A stretch of DNA of 64,000 bases from Eledone cirrhosa (taxonomy: Eukaryota > Mollusca > Cephalopoda > Octopoda > Eledonidae), in the NCBI GenBank assembly GCA_964016885.1, contig OZ024743.1, positions 77,545,541-77,609,540 on the forward strand, in the 5' to 3' direction. The notes under the pieces are model-generated. The model ran no database searches. It saw only the letters and a list, made by a program, of their open reading frames with translations, and was not told where the DNA came from. Made by a program: the position numbers and the translations under genes. Position 1 is the stretch's first letter, and each line of letters starts with the position of its first letter. This document shows positions 1 to 11,783 of the stretch, piece after piece.

Positions 1-653
1 GCCCACACTATTCCTATCTATTTTCCTAATGAAGATCCTGTCTATATACAATCTAGATGACCCCATTCGGTTGGTCCATGTCCATACTGGCACATTGGGG
101 AAATCTAGTCGATACCTGTCAGACAGTTGGAACTGGCTGAGTAGGTGCTTGAGGCTTTTGCACCCCCCCCCCCCCCGCTCCTATCGGCTACTCCCACACA
201 ATCCCAGCGTGCGTCTAAGATGCCATTCCAGTCTCCTGCTAACAGTAAAGGGCGAGACGTACCCAGAAAGGTCTCCAGGCGCCTAAAGAAGTCAGGTCGT
301 CCGGCCCCTGTAGGGGCGTAGACGGCCAGCAGTCTAAAGGCACCACCTTCGCTACTGCTCACATCCAAGACCACCAACTTACCGTCCGGGTCCCGGAAGA
401 TCGACCTTACCTCGAGATCCAGTCCTTTCCTAAACAGCACTGCCACCCCACCCCCCATTCCAGGCCTGCTAACAGGTGCGAAGATCTGATAGTCGTCGAA
501 AATGGGGGCTAGTGCGCGTGTGTCGGAAATTCTGGTCTCGCTTACGGCAATCACATCCATTTCCAGCGACCGGAGGTCGTTGAGCAGGCGACCCTGCTTC
601 CAGGGTGATCCCAGCCCGCGAACATTTAAACTTCCTACTCTTAATATGGCCAT
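1..653 (-). pseudogene. LINE ORF2 N-terminus: AP-like endonuclease domain (partial)
   Basis: The start at 653 gives MAILRVGSLNVRGLG, the usual first strand of an exonuclease-endonuclease-phosphatase fold. Further on are the metal-binding glutamate region (AVSETRI), a glycine-rich GMGGGVAVLF, the VYAPTG strand and the catalytic LLAGDWNGILD. The domain nicks target DNA to prime reverse transcription. After residue about 160 a run of 14 C on the plus strand (about 163-176) shifts the frame. The next frame resumes with WTWTNRMGSSR and YIDRIFI, expected near the end of this domain, so homology runs to base 1. The homopolymer break may be real or a sequencing error. The SLNVRGL and AGDWN wording fits Tx1/L1-clade enzymes better than CR1 or RTE; the domain call is secure, the clade call moderate. 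Confidence 0.82.
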
Positions 654-662
654 ATTGGTAAG

Positions 663-1660
663 CTAAGAGAGAGAGAGGGAAGGTTTACTTACCTCCCGGG
701 TCTTGTGAAGGTCGGGTGGTTCGACCTCCATGGTTGGTGGGGTTTCTTTTGGGAACCCCTTTAAAAGTCTTGATGTGGGTTTCACATTCGGGGTTCCTAC
801 GTCTTGAGGAAAGCTCTCTCGAATTTCTTTGATGGAATTGAGTGACATTCGGACCAGAAGCAAATCTTCTGGCACGCAAAATGTGCTCATTTCAAAAATC
901 TCCCCCTCTGTTTGAATGTCCTCGCTTCGCGCTAAGAGGGCCATCAGTTTATCGTTGGCCCTTCTGACAAGCACGACGTTTTAAACATTTTGTTGGTGTG
1001 GTTTTATTTGTTTTCGTTTTGGTGAAGGTGGTGTTGTTTCGGGTATGTCTATGTTTGTTGTAGGTGTGGTGTCTGCAATTTCAGGTATTTGTGTGTTTAT
1101 TTGTACTTGTGTTTGTTTAGGTTGCTTGCGTTTCGGGGATTGTGGAGGTGGTGTCGATGTAGATGTTGGTGATGATGTTATTGGGGAAGTGTTTGCGTTA
1201 GTGGTGTCTGTATTTTTTGTTGTGTGTGTGTTTTGTGTTTTGTTGGGGCGCTTTTTTTTGTGAGTTTTCTCTGTTTTTTTGCACTTTTGGGTTTTCCTTC
1301 ATCTTCGCTGCTGGAAGACAAAGGGTCTGTGTCTGTGAGTGTCTCTGTGTCTGTGTGTGCGTTTATTGTTTTGTCTATGTGTATAATTTTTTTTTTGGGG
1401 GGGGGGGGGGAGCTTTCCTCGTTTTCTCCTTGGATTGGTTTTGGTGTTGGTGGTGATCCGGCTGCTTTTGATGTTGGTGTCCGTGTTTTTGTTGATGTTG
1501 TTTTTGGTGGTGGTGGTGGTGGTGCAGCTTTCCGTGCAGCTTTCCGTGCTGACACTGGCGTTGGCAACAAAGGGGGTTTGCGACCCCCTGCATTTTTGCG
1601 CTGAGGGCAGAAGGCTTGAAGATGCGTTGCTTCCTCGCAGACGAAGCAGCGTGGCCTTCA
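663..1660 (-). pseudogene. LINE ORF1 with CCHC zinc knuckle and Pro/Lys/Thr-rich tail (broken)
   Basis: Just inside the open frame that begins after a TGA at about 1660 is a zinc knuckle, C-F-V-C-x4-H-x4-C (CFVCEEATHLQAFC), as in the nucleic-acid-binding ORF1 of Tx1/L1-like and CR1-like LINEs. A long Pro/Lys/Thr-rich stretch follows (1570-1178). The frame then changes near 1175, continues as a similar SPKRKQ-containing low-complexity tail, meets a TAA near 975, and a last frame (974-663) ends just before the ORF2 start. The missing region upstream of the knuckle would normally hold more RNA-binding domain. (AAT)n at 1661-1676 sits at the upstream edge. The product presumably coats element RNA; here it is interrupted at least twice. 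Confidence 0.65.
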
Positions 1661-1977
1661 TAATAATAATAATAATACACTATTAATAATTATTAATGCA
1701 CTCGTGCAATGCCTGTGCGTGACGAATATTTTTAAAGTGAGGAAAGACTGTGCACTGAGCCAATCCCACTCTCTGAGCGACAGTAAGCTATAACCCGAAA
1801 AGAAGAAAAGATCAACATCATCGGTAACTACTGAGCCGCAGGTTTTATGTCGGAGTTAACCCAGTTTCCTGAGATGCCTTCTCCTAGAAGAATGCCCTGA
1901 CAAGGGCTAGGGGTTCTTCACTCCCAGTGGTTTAACTGCGCGATCGGGCATCCAGCCCGATTATTTCTATGTCCCCG

Positions 1978-2155
1978 CGCAAAAAAAAAACAAAAAAAAA
2001 AAACTCACTTATTGACACTCATACGTACGGCATACACACACGCGCATACATATGTGCGCACACACACGCATACATACGCGCGCACACAGCAACACTCATA
2101 CATACAAACAAACACACACACGCTACTCACTTACACACACACACATATATATATA
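1978..2155. repeat. A-rich and CA/CATA low-complexity stretch
   Basis: Two A runs at 1980-2000 are followed by irregular CA, CATA and CGCA repeats up to a short (TA)n near 2142-2152. No gene is visible. The open frames here are products of the repeat. Confidence 0.8.
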
Positions 2156-2277
2156 AATATTATCGTCATTACTGATACAAGATTACAAGATTATGTCAAC
2201 TGTTGACTTTCAAGAGTTTGTATAGTTGAAGCCGATCGTATTACAGTTCAGTATTATTATAATTGCTTTACAACATA

Positions 2278-2430
2278 GAGTTATGGCTCTCCACGCTCTG
2301 AGCTTAAATCCCGCCGAGGTCAACCTTGCCTTTCATCCCCACGGAGTCAACAAAAGAGAGTACCAGTGATACGCTGGACCAGTCGCTGGATCCGTGCCAA
2401 AAGCAGAAAAATTATTATTATTAAAGTTGT
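2278..2430 (+). mobile_element. tRNA-derived SINE fragment
   Basis: A B-box-like GAGCTTAAATCCC at about 2299-2311 is followed by GCCGAGGTCAACCTTGCCTTTCATCC and the tRNA-unrelated part ending TGCCAAAAGCAGAAAAATTATTATT. This is the same body as the better copies at 21.9 kb and 30.0 kb, here in plus orientation, diverged and lacking the A-box half. It matches the tRNA-derived SINE type known from octopus and squid. The 3' end runs into an ATT repeat. Confidence 0.75.
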
Positions 2431-2440
2431 TTTCTTAAGG

Positions 2441-2740
2441 CCCGGTCTCTGGTGATGGTGATGGTGATGGTGGTGGTGGTGGTGGCAGTTGATGTTGTTT
2501 TGTGTGCGTGTGTGTGTGTGTTTTGTTATTTTGAGTTTTTTTAATTATTTTAAAAAAAATCTTTTGATGCCGCTGTTGTTGTTGTAAATGTTCTTTTCAA
2601 TTCATTCTGAAGCTGTTGTTGCTGTAAACATTAGTGCCGGTGTTGTTGTAGATGTTGGGGTTGAAATCTGGTCGTTTGACTGAGTGATGTATATACACAC
2701 ATATACATACATATATATATATATATATACACACATTCAA
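2441..2740. repeat. GT/GGT-rich low complexity and TA microsatellite
   Basis: GGTGAT and GGT repeats (2452-2490), TG repeats (2500-2522), irregular TTGTTGTTG stretches up to 2670 and an AT-rich block at 2690-2735. The TTGTTG stretches resemble the low-complexity Pro/Thr linker of the ORF1 at 1.0-1.5 kb read in reverse, but no motif remains to prove it. Confidence 0.6.
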
Positions 2741-2977
2741 CACAGAGTAGAGAGTTTGACAACAGGTCGATGACTTTATGACATGTGATGGTGGAGAGAG
2801 AGTGTAGACGTTATTGTGATGGTGGGGGACAGTGAGATGTATCTAGTTCATTTGTCCGTTTTCTTCTCTTTGCAAAATTTGAATTTTAGCCATGTTATAT
2901 TGAGATGTAAGTAAATGTAAAATGTAAAATATAAATAAGGAATGCTCTGGTAAAACATACTAAAATATTTGTGTAAC

Positions 2978-3073
2978 TTCCATACATACATACATACATA
3001 CATACATACATACATACATACATACATACATACATACATACATACATACATACATACATACACACACACACAT

Positions 3074-3110
<37 letters not shown>

Positions 3111-3112
3111 GT
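2978..3112. repeat. (CATA)n, (CA)n and (TA)n compound microsatellite
   Basis: About 20 copies of CATA (2980-3060) lead into CA repeats (3061-3092) and TA repeats (3093-3110). It abuts the left arm of the inverted repeat around the first PLE. Confidence 0.95.
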
Positions 3113-3144
3113 TAAAAGAATAGAGGTGTAACACACAAGTTATT

Positions 3145-3622
3145 ATATATTGGTAAACGGAATAGAAAATGCTGACAAGTTGTTCACAGTTGAAAAATGG
3201 TTTAATTAGGAATAAAAGAGTATTAGTGATTGTATGGGTTAGTATTCAGTTGTGGTTTTAAGTTTTTAAGTTTTTACCGGTTGTGCATTTCTAAATGCTT
3301 TTCAAAAATAATTTTGAGATAGAGTGTCCGTGCTGTTTGCTCTGATCTGATTAGTTTTGGGAATTCTACCTGTTTTTATGTTAAAAAAGTGGCTCCAGCG
3401 TTATTTTTGTGTTGCAAAAATTCTTGTGGTCAAAACAATTTTGATTGGTCGGTAGAGGTCATGTGAATGTAAAAAGTTGATTTTGCGCCAAGACTGTTTT
3501 TATGTTAAAAAAGTGGCTCCAGCAAAAATTCTTGGTCAAAACAATTTTGATTGGTCGGTAGAGGTCATGTGAATAAAAAATTGGTTTTGCGCCAAGATTG
3601 AGAAATGACTCTTTCACAACAA

Positions 3623-3689
<67 letters not shown>

Positions 3690-3771
3690 TGTGTGTGTGT
3701 AGTAGTAGTAGTAAGGTGTTCGATGCTGCGACAATGGCCAGCAGCGATGTGTGTCAAATGGCTATTAAGAT

Positions 3772-3858
<87 letters not shown>

Positions 3859-3979
3859 CGTGTGTATAGCAGAGTAATTCGTGGTGGTAGGGATGGTCAG
3901 TAAGAATGTGTCTGAAAGCAATGGGGGGTATTTTAGCATGTCAAAAGATATTTTTCAGCTTTTGTCTTATACGGAGAAG
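3145..3979 (+). repeat. Left arm of a long inverted repeat around a PLE fragment
   Basis: The sequence from ATTGGTAAACGGAATAG (3150) to TTATACGGAGAAG (3979) returns in reverse complement at 5454-6380. The arm contains two (GT)n blocks (about 3625-3700 and 3773-3855) and the linker AGTAGTAGTAAGGTGTTCG, mirrored as CA blocks on the right. A partial internal repeat is present: ATTTTGATTGGTCGGTAGAGGTCATGTGAA occurs near 3440 and 3545. Arms of roughly 0.83-0.93 kb differ mainly in microsatellite length. PLE copies are known to carry inverted or direct partial copies at their ends, so this may be a PLE terminal structure; a later inverted duplication is the alternative. Confidence 0.9.
3266..3312 (-). 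other. Decayed hammerhead-like motif in the left arm
   Basis: On the minus strand: TTGAAAA, a 5-bp helix II (GCATT...AATGC), ACAA where GAAA is required, then ACCGGT and A. It has the layout of the motif at 11.2 kb, including U/A at the paired core positions 3/8, but G12 and A13 are lost, so it should be inactive. The mirror copy lies in the right arm at about 6207-6253. Confidence 0.5.
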
Positions 3980-4041
3980 TGCGCGCGTGTGTGTGTATAT
4001 AAGTCTCTTTGTATGTTGATGTACGCGTGTGTATGTGTTTG

Positions 4042-4092
<51 letters not shown>

Positions 4093-4241
4093 ACCAGTAT
4101 TTTTTCCCCCTGGTAAAATGGTGTACATTATTCGATTTTTTCAGTAAAATCGGTTCTCTTAATAGAACATAAAAAATCTTAACAATAAAAGGTGTGAAAT
4201 GATATTCACTATATATATATACACATACATATATTCACTAC

Positions 4242-4273
<32 letters not shown>

Positions 4274-4416
4274 ATACATACATATATATGCACATATATT
4301 TTTTTGTATTGCACCATAGAGCATGTGTGTTTACGTGTGTCATTGTGTTTATATGTGGGTAGAGATGTGTGCTGATGTAGGTATGTATGTTGACGTGTGT
4401 ATGTTGTGGGTTCGTC
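3980..4416. repeat. Low-complexity spacer downstream of the PLE ORF
   Basis: This holds (TG)n at 4054-4087, TA/CA-rich blocks at 4211-4290 and short GTGT/ATGT stretches. On the minus strand it is the 3' flank of the PLE ORF. No gene is seen. Confidence 0.7.
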
Positions 4417-5453
4417 TTAGGGAGAAGTGTTTAGACGGGGTCCGTATTTGTTAATGAAGTAAGATTCCTTGCTGATGCGCTGGGTGTGGGTGGCATTATC
4501 TTTAAATTTGTAGAGGGGAAAGATTCTGAAGTTGGGATGAGTTTGGGCGGCACAGGTATCAATGTGTTCATTCAGTGGTATTTTCCTGTATTCCCGTATT
4601 TTAATTTGGGATCTATGGACAGTCATGCGTTGGCGGAGGCTGTTTTTGGTCTGGCCTATGTATTGTTCTCGACAACCTGAACAAATTAATACATATATTA
4701 GATTTTCCGATGCACATGTGAAATTGTGTTTTACTATAAAACGTTGTCCATCTTTGAAATAGAATTCCGAACCCTCTATTAGGTTGATGCAAATGCCACA
4801 GTTGGGTCTATCGCATTTTTTTACTGTGGGTTTCGTTGTTGTGGTTGGCAGTACTTTGGCATGTGTTAAGATGTTTTTCATTGACTTGGATTGTCTTTTG
4901 CTCTTTATGATATCGTGTGTTCGTAGAATTTGGTTCATTCTATGGTCCTTTTTCACTACAGGGATGTTCTGGAGGATGGTGTCAAAGGCCTCATTGTTGA
5001 GGGGGTTGTGTGTGGAGATGTATGGAAGAGCTTTTAGTTTTGGTTGATTTACTTTAGGGTGTCTAAGGTCCTGGGTACTGAGTTTTAGGGCACGTTGGAT
5101 TCCATTGTCAATTAGTGATGCAGGGTAGTCCCTGCCTATGAGTGTGTCCTTTAGTTCTTGTAGCCGTAAGTAGCAGATGTTTTTATTGGAGACTATAGTA
5201 CAGATTCTCTTGGCTAAGTTGTAGGGAATATTAATTTTAACGTGTCTAGGGTGGCAAGAGTTGAAGGGGAGATATTGCTTGGAGTCTGTGGGCTTGTAGT
5301 ATATGTCTGTTTCTATTTTTTTGTTATGGATCTTAATGAGGATGTCGAGGAAGGGGAGTTGTTGATGGCTGTATTCCATCGTGAAGTTAATATTTGTGTT
5401 GAGCCCATTTATAAGGGTGTGAAATTCTTTAAGTTTTTCGATGTTTTCGTGCC

Positions 5454-5466
<13 letters not shown>
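4417..5466 (-). pseudogene. Penelope-like element: RT C-terminal part plus GIY-YIG endonuclease
   Basis: An open frame of 320 codons from 5379, with homology running to about 5460, encodes the end of a PLE reverse transcriptase (QLPFLDILI, TDIYYKPTDS, LPFNSCHPRH), a cysteine linker (C189, C194, C197 in KKCDRPNCGIC) and a GIY-YIG nuclease: LIYVLICSGC at about 227-236, QYIGQT at 239-244 and the arginine of SLRQRM at 250. PLEs use this nuclease to cut the target and the RT to copy their RNA. The palm with its catalytic aspartates is absent: where the copy at 13.6 kb has RYLDDC, this one reads RYFSAF just as it enters the right inverted arm. The frame ends at a TAA near 4417. It is therefore a truncated copy that can at most make nuclease; function is known from the family only. 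Confidence 0.88.
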
Positions 5467-6420
<954 letters not shown>

Positions 6421-6540
6421 CGAGAGAATTGGGAGTGTGTAACACTCCACTTATCAAATAGGCAGTATATGGTTAGCTCAATGTCAGAGGATAGAGCCGT
6501 AATACAAATAACAACAAAGAGCGCTTAGAACATAGGTATA

Positions 6541-6600
6541 TCTTTAATTGCTAACAGTGTTTCGTCCACACTAGAAGTGGGACTCTTCAGAGCATAAAGA
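6541..6600 (-). ncRNA. Type I hammerhead ribozyme, minimal helix III
   Basis: Read 6600 to 6541. Helix I 5' strand TCTTTATGCT; core CTGAAGA (6590-6584); helix II GTCCCAC/GTGTGGAC with one bulged U and loop TTCTA (6583-6564); core GAAA (6563-6560); helix III ACA-C-TGT (6560-6554); position 17 is U (6553); helix I 3' strand AGCA, two extra bases, TAAAGA. All invariant core bases are present. Helix I forms 4+6 bp and helix II 7 bp. Self-cleavage would fall after 6553; a GUU site is permitted but rarer than GUC or GUA. A helix III of 2-3 bp with a self-complementary sequence is what PLE-associated hammerheads show; these are thought to work as dimers. It lies just outside the right PLE arm. Confidence 0.82.
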
Positions 6601-6659
6601 GTAAATACATAGTATACAAGCATTGACAAAGCCAAAACAGAAGAATATATGTGGGGATA

Positions 6660-7385
6660 CCATAAGTTGGGAGGAGTTTAAAGAGTAAAGTAAAAGGAGT
6701 AAAATAAAAGGAGTAAAATAAAAGGAGTAAAATAAGAAGAGTAAAATAAAAATATAGGATTAAGAATAAAAAAGAATAAGATTAAGAATAAAAAAAAAAA
6801 AATAAAAAAAAAAATAAAAAATAAAAAATAAAAAATAAAAAATAAAAAATAAAAAAAGTTATCACTCACAGTTGGGCAGGGTTACGTTAACATACAGCTA
6901 CATACAATTATATGCATAAGCATGAGCACCCGCATGCACCTACACACAAGCACCCGTATGCAACACATACAGTATACACTAATACAAATAACATATCATA
7001 GACGGATGGGCACAAGTTAAGAGATAGAGATAGATAAAAAATAGATAAGAGGTAGATAAAAAATAGATAAAAAATAGATAAAAAATAGATAAAAAATAGA
7101 TAAAAAATAGATAAAAAATAGATAAAAAAATAGATAAAAAAATAGATAAAAAAATAGATAAAAAAATAGATAAGAAATAGATAAGAAATAGATAAGAAAT
7201 AGATAAGAAATAGATAAAAAATAGATAAAAAATAGATAAAATATAGATAAAAGATAAAAAATAAGATAAAATAAAATAAAATAAAATAAAATAAAATAAT
7301 ATAAAGTAAAGTAAAATATACACCAGAAGATAAATAAAACAATGCACCAAAAAAAAATGCACCAAAAAAAAAAAAAAAAAAATGG
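6660..7385. repeat. A-rich minisatellite, (AGATAAAAAAT)n-like
   Basis: GTAAAATAAAAGGA repeats (6685-6745), AAAATA runs (6785-6855), then about twenty copies of an 11-12 base AGATAAAAAAT unit (7028-7255), AATAA repeats and A runs. The long Phe/Tyr/Leu/Ile-rich minus-strand frames are translations of this repeat. In the middle (6860-7010) is unremarkable AT-rich sequence. Confidence 0.85.
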
Positions 7386-8929
7386 AGTAAAATATACACC
7401 ATAAAGGAAGGTGTGGGTAAAGATAAGACTGGCAAATGCATAAGCTATCAAGCTATGTTCAACAAGTGATATACGTACAACATATAAAATACACAAAAAT
7501 ATATATACAAAAATATATATAAAAAATATATATAAAAGAGACGTATATATAAGGATATATATATATATATACACATATCAGTCCAAGTAATGCATATTTA
7601 TAAAGATGTAACTGGGGGTAAAAAGATGTAATAAGGGTAATCAAGATGGTAATTATTAAGGCATGTAATAATAATATTATTATATAAATCCTAAGGTGAA
7701 ACTAGTGTTGACCTATGGTGATATATGGAATATATCAGGAGCACACGAACGCCTTAGGTGTTGCAGTTAGCCGCAGTTCAACAATAGAGTGTTCGAATGA
7801 GATTTTTTATGAACAGATGCTATGTCCGCACTAGATTGAGTTGACCATTACAATGCAATGGAAACATCACAGGTTGGACAGTCCCAGAAGTTCACACTCC
7901 AAAGTTCAATCCACAGGTGTGCATTCATAGAGTTGAGCGGTTGGGCAATCCGAAAAAGTTCACACTACAAAGTTCAATACACAGATGTGCATTCATAGAG
8001 TTGAGCACTCAGGCAAGAATTAACTGGTCAACAAGGTGTATCCATATCACAAGCAGGAGCATATGCTGGGAAGGTTGCAGGCAAATTCATATACAGCAGC
8101 ACGAACATCAAGAGGCAAATAACTGAGGCGCATATTAGTGAATATTAGTGAGCAGAAGCAGGCAAGTGCAGGTGGTAAAACACAGTCAGGACTCATCAGG
8201 GCAATTAAACAGATAAGAAGCATTAACGGCCAGAACTAGCCAAAACTCAGAAGAATAGTGAATTCATATCTATGAAAGCTTATGAGAGATATGAAGGAAA
8301 AGCATGCTAAAGCTAAAAGTTACAAAAATAGATTATATGGCAAGGAAGTGAGTAAAATGTCCAACCAACGTAGAAATTACAGTGTGATACAAATATATTG
8401 AATACAACATGGTAATATAATATGAGAATTACAATACAATATAATGGGTAATAAAGCTTAATAAATGTATATATATATATATCCATATACATATACATTT
8501 ACACAAATACATACTAACACTTAATAAGTATAAATATACTCTTTATAATATAAAATAAAATAAAAACACCCTAACGGTGCGCATAAACTATACAAAAAAT
8601 AACTATACAAAAAATAAGCTATACAAGAAATAATATAATAATATAGACATCAAAATATACAGAACTACATCAAACATATTACTTAATGTCAACAAGTTGT
8701 ATATAAAGTTATACACAGGGCAAGAAAAAATATCTTAATAAAACTGGAGTATGTTGAAAAAAAAAAATATATATATACATAAATACATAACTACATAAAG
8801 TATTGATAATAAGTATATATGCAGTATACATTTATAAAATATTACAAAGTATTATAAAATATAACAAAACAGTACCTTAAAAATCAGACATAAAATAATA
8901 CGTATAATTCCATTACATAGAAATAATTG
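7386..8929. other. AT-rich non-coding stretch with a 66-bp direct duplication
   Basis: No gene is recognisable. AT repeats lie at 7485-7575 and 8465-8510. A tandem duplication of about 66 bases (7887-7952 and 7953-8018, each with AGTTCACACT, AAAGTTCAAT and GTGCATTCATAGAGTTGAGC) is clear. On the minus strand at 8203-8183 the words GCCCTGATGAGTCCTGAC look like the first half of a hammerhead (perfect CTGATGA plus GTCC), but no partner strand or GAAA follows. Confidence 0.6.
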
Positions 8930-9022
8930 TTTCTACTTTAGGCACAAGGCCAGTAATTACCCAGTACATTACTGGTACTTTATTTTATCGACCCCGTAAG
9001 GATGAGAGGCAAAGTTAATAAT
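8929..9022 (-). mobile_element. SINE 3' fragment
   Basis: AATTGTTTCTACTTTAGGCAC through ATCGACCCCGTAAGGATGAG and AGGCAAAGTTAA equals the tRNA-unrelated part of the SINE at 30.0 kb. The tRNA half with A and B boxes is missing. Confidence 0.8.
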
Positions 9023-9189
9023 ATAAAAATATAAAAGCAGACTGGCAGAGTCAATTGAAAATGTTTAAGAGATATTTACGCGAATGATATATTATACTAT
9101 ATTAATATAGGGAGGCAAGTTATTATGTAAAGCATATTATCGGAAGACAAAGCAGCAATATATATATATAGGCATATATATATATATAT

Positions 9190-10029
<840 letters not shown>

Positions 10030-10437
10030 CGTGTATGTATAATAAGCTGACGGAACTAGCATGGGCATCACTGTTAGGACCGGTTGTATCTCAGCGTACT
10101 CAATAGGTAATGTTAAATAATCTATAAATATATATTTAATTATTATTTAATTTATTAATTCATCATTGAGCCACATCGTGAATGGTTGCCCAAAACATAT
10201 ATATCTATGACTTTGTCTAGTTTGTGTATATGTAAATCTTTATATTTGATAATCTCCCATAAGGTTGAGATGCAATTTAGGCAATATCAGGCTGTGCTTT
10301 CTAGCAACCATCCCACTCGCTGTAAGGCACCAATCACATTCTTTCTGACTTGACCACTGCCACGTCACAGTTCTTAGCCATTTTGAATTCGTTTCTGGCG
10401 GGGATCATTTAAGAAAAATCTTCGACCAAGTGAGTTT

Positions 10438-10519
10438 GTTTCCTGATGATTTCGAAGCTCGAGAATTTATTCTTGATCGGATATTTCCAAAAGCGAATGA
10501 AACCCTAAAGGGTAGAAAC
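10438..10519 (+). ncRNA. Type I hammerhead ribozyme with extended helix II
   Basis: Helix I 5' strand GTTTC (10438-10442); core CTGATGA (10443-10449); helix II begins with a U-U apposition, then TTCG (10451-10454) pairing with CGAA (10494-10497) around a 39-base insert that can form GAAT-TT-ATTC; core GAAA (10499-10502); helix III ACCC-TAAA-GGGT (10502-10513); position 17 is A (10514); helix I 3' strand GAAAC (10515-10519). All invariant core bases are present, and helices I and III pair perfectly (5 and 4 bp), with CAAG/CTTG possible beyond a loop in helix I. The long helix II and the U-U pair at its base, in place of G-C, are the unusual points. Predicted cleavage is after 10514 (GUA site). 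Confidence 0.7.
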
Positions 10520-10811
10520 GTAATCCTTGTATGTTTATATATATTTTTTCTTCTAACTTTAATTTTATACCTAATTGTGTATGGTTGACGATATATTTAA
10601 TCGATTTCCACGTGCTATTGAAATGCTGGGTAAATATTCTATAGCTGTTGATCGCGAATAGATGGGTATCGTTTATTTATCTATTATTTCTTCATAGATG
10701 CCTTTTAATCTTATAGCCTGGTTTAATTGTTTTTTGTGTGGTTGATTATGCTGATTGGGAGAGGAAATGGTGTATATATCTTATCAAATGATTCTATGGA
10801 CATAATTTATA

Positions 10812-10812
<1 letters not shown>

Positions 10813-10893
<81 letters not shown>
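10813..10893. repeat. (TA)n microsatellite
   Basis: About 80 bases of uninterrupted TA, followed by a short ATT and T run. Confidence 0.98.
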
Positions 10894-10897
<4 letters not shown>

Positions 10898-11058
10898 ATT
10901 TTTTTTTTCTACTAGCATTTTAAAGGGTCCGTCGAGCTGCCGATTATAGAGTCGGATAAGATCGATCCAGATCGAACCTTGAGCTGATCAGTGGCGAAAC
11001 GCGCGTCACCTACCACTAAATGTAATGAAGGAGTAACCAATCGTCCTTGTTATCCTTT

Positions 11059-11059
<1 letters not shown>

Positions 11060-11142
<83 letters not shown>
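11060..11142. repeat. (TA)n microsatellite
   Basis: About 80 bases of TA directly at the left end of the next palindrome. Confidence 0.98.
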
Positions 11143-11146
<4 letters not shown>

Positions 11147-11217
11147 AAAAAGAGATGAAATCGAAAATGCAACTGGAGTCTTATTTTTTTTTTTTAAATA
11201 TATATATTTATTTGGTT

Positions 11218-11255
11218 CCTTTACCGGTTTCGCAGTTCTTCTGCTTTTCAAAAGG
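11218..11255 (-). ncRNA. Hammerhead-like motif with compensatory U3-A8 core pair
   Basis: Minus strand: helix I CCTT/AAGG; TTGAAAA at the CTGANGA position; helix II GCAG-AAGAA-CTGC, perfect 4 bp; GAAA; helix III ACCGGT, self-complementary; position 17 A; helix I 3' strand AAGG. Relative to a hammerhead only C3 and G8 differ, changed to U and A. These two bases pair with each other in the active structure, so the change keeps a Watson-Crick pair. The same motif is at 11746-11783 plus and 29577-29614 minus. Whether it cleaves cannot be told from sequence. Confidence 0.6.
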
Positions 11256-11745
11256 TGAGTTGAGATGGAGGGTCTGTGGTTTTTCTCACATCTGGTTGGT
11301 CTCTGAATGTTACTTGTTTTATATGGAAAAAGTGGCTCGAAATGCCAGGTTTTTCGAGAAGTAATTTGATTGGTTTGTCAATAATTATAATAAATTTCGC
11401 GCCAGTTCGCGTTACAATAGTTCTTCAAATAAGAGGGAGGAGAGTTGTCACAGGTTGTTTTTTCATATATGAGTGTTTGAATTTCTTTTTACTTGAAAAA
11501 AGGGGCTCACGAAGGCTTTTTTGGGGTTGGTTATAAATGAAATTATGGCTGTCACGTGAACCCCCCTCTTATTTGAAGAACTATTGTAACGCGAACTGGC
11601 GCGAAATTTATTATAATTATTGACAAACCAATCAAATTACTTCTCGAAAAACCTGGCATTTCGAGCCACTTTTTCCATATAAAACAAGTAACATTCAGAG
11701 ACCAACCAGATGTGAGAAAAACCACAGACCCTCCATCTCAACTCA

Positions 11746-11783
11746 CCTTTTGAAAAGCAGAAGAACTGCGAAACCGGTAAAGG
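11746..11783 (+). ncRNA. Hammerhead-like motif, mirror copy in the right palindrome arm
   Basis: Plus-strand copy of the motif at 11218-11255: CCTT, TTGAAAA, GCAGAAGAACTGC, GAAA overlapping ACCGGT, A, AAGG. Every base of the fold is conserved between the arms. Confidence 0.6.

Larger units (their letters stand above)
1..1985 (-). mobile_element. Tx1/L1-like LINE, 5' part, continues beyond the left edge
   Basis: Read on the minus strand, this is the head of a non-LTR retrotransposon: a leader of about 320 bases (1985 to 1661), an ORF1 (1660 to 663) and the start of ORF2 (653 to the left edge). The leader holds a stem-loop near 1937-1955 (CGGGC-TGGAT-GCCCG). The ORF1 stop and ORF2 start are about 10 bases apart, as usual in two-ORF LINEs. 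The Tx1/L1 assignment rests on the endonuclease wording and on the related RT copies at 22-29 kb, which may be the same family; no shared stretch inside the window proves that. The tail lies outside the window. A-rich sequence follows directly at 1980-2000 and may be the insertion boundary. Confidence 0.8.

Noticed and set aside
2978..3112. CRISPR-like regular repeats
   Set aside because: Simple CATA/CA/TA microsatellites without spacers; the genome is clearly animal.
8183..8205. CTGATGAGTCC on the minus strand
   Set aside because: Perfect first half of a hammerhead, but no complementary strand or GAAA within range.
10975..11015. CTGATCAGTGGCGAAACGCG, CGTCACC as hammerhead
   Set aside because: GAAA, helix III ACGCGCGT and GUC are present, but helix II is missing and position 8 is C. 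At best a remnant.
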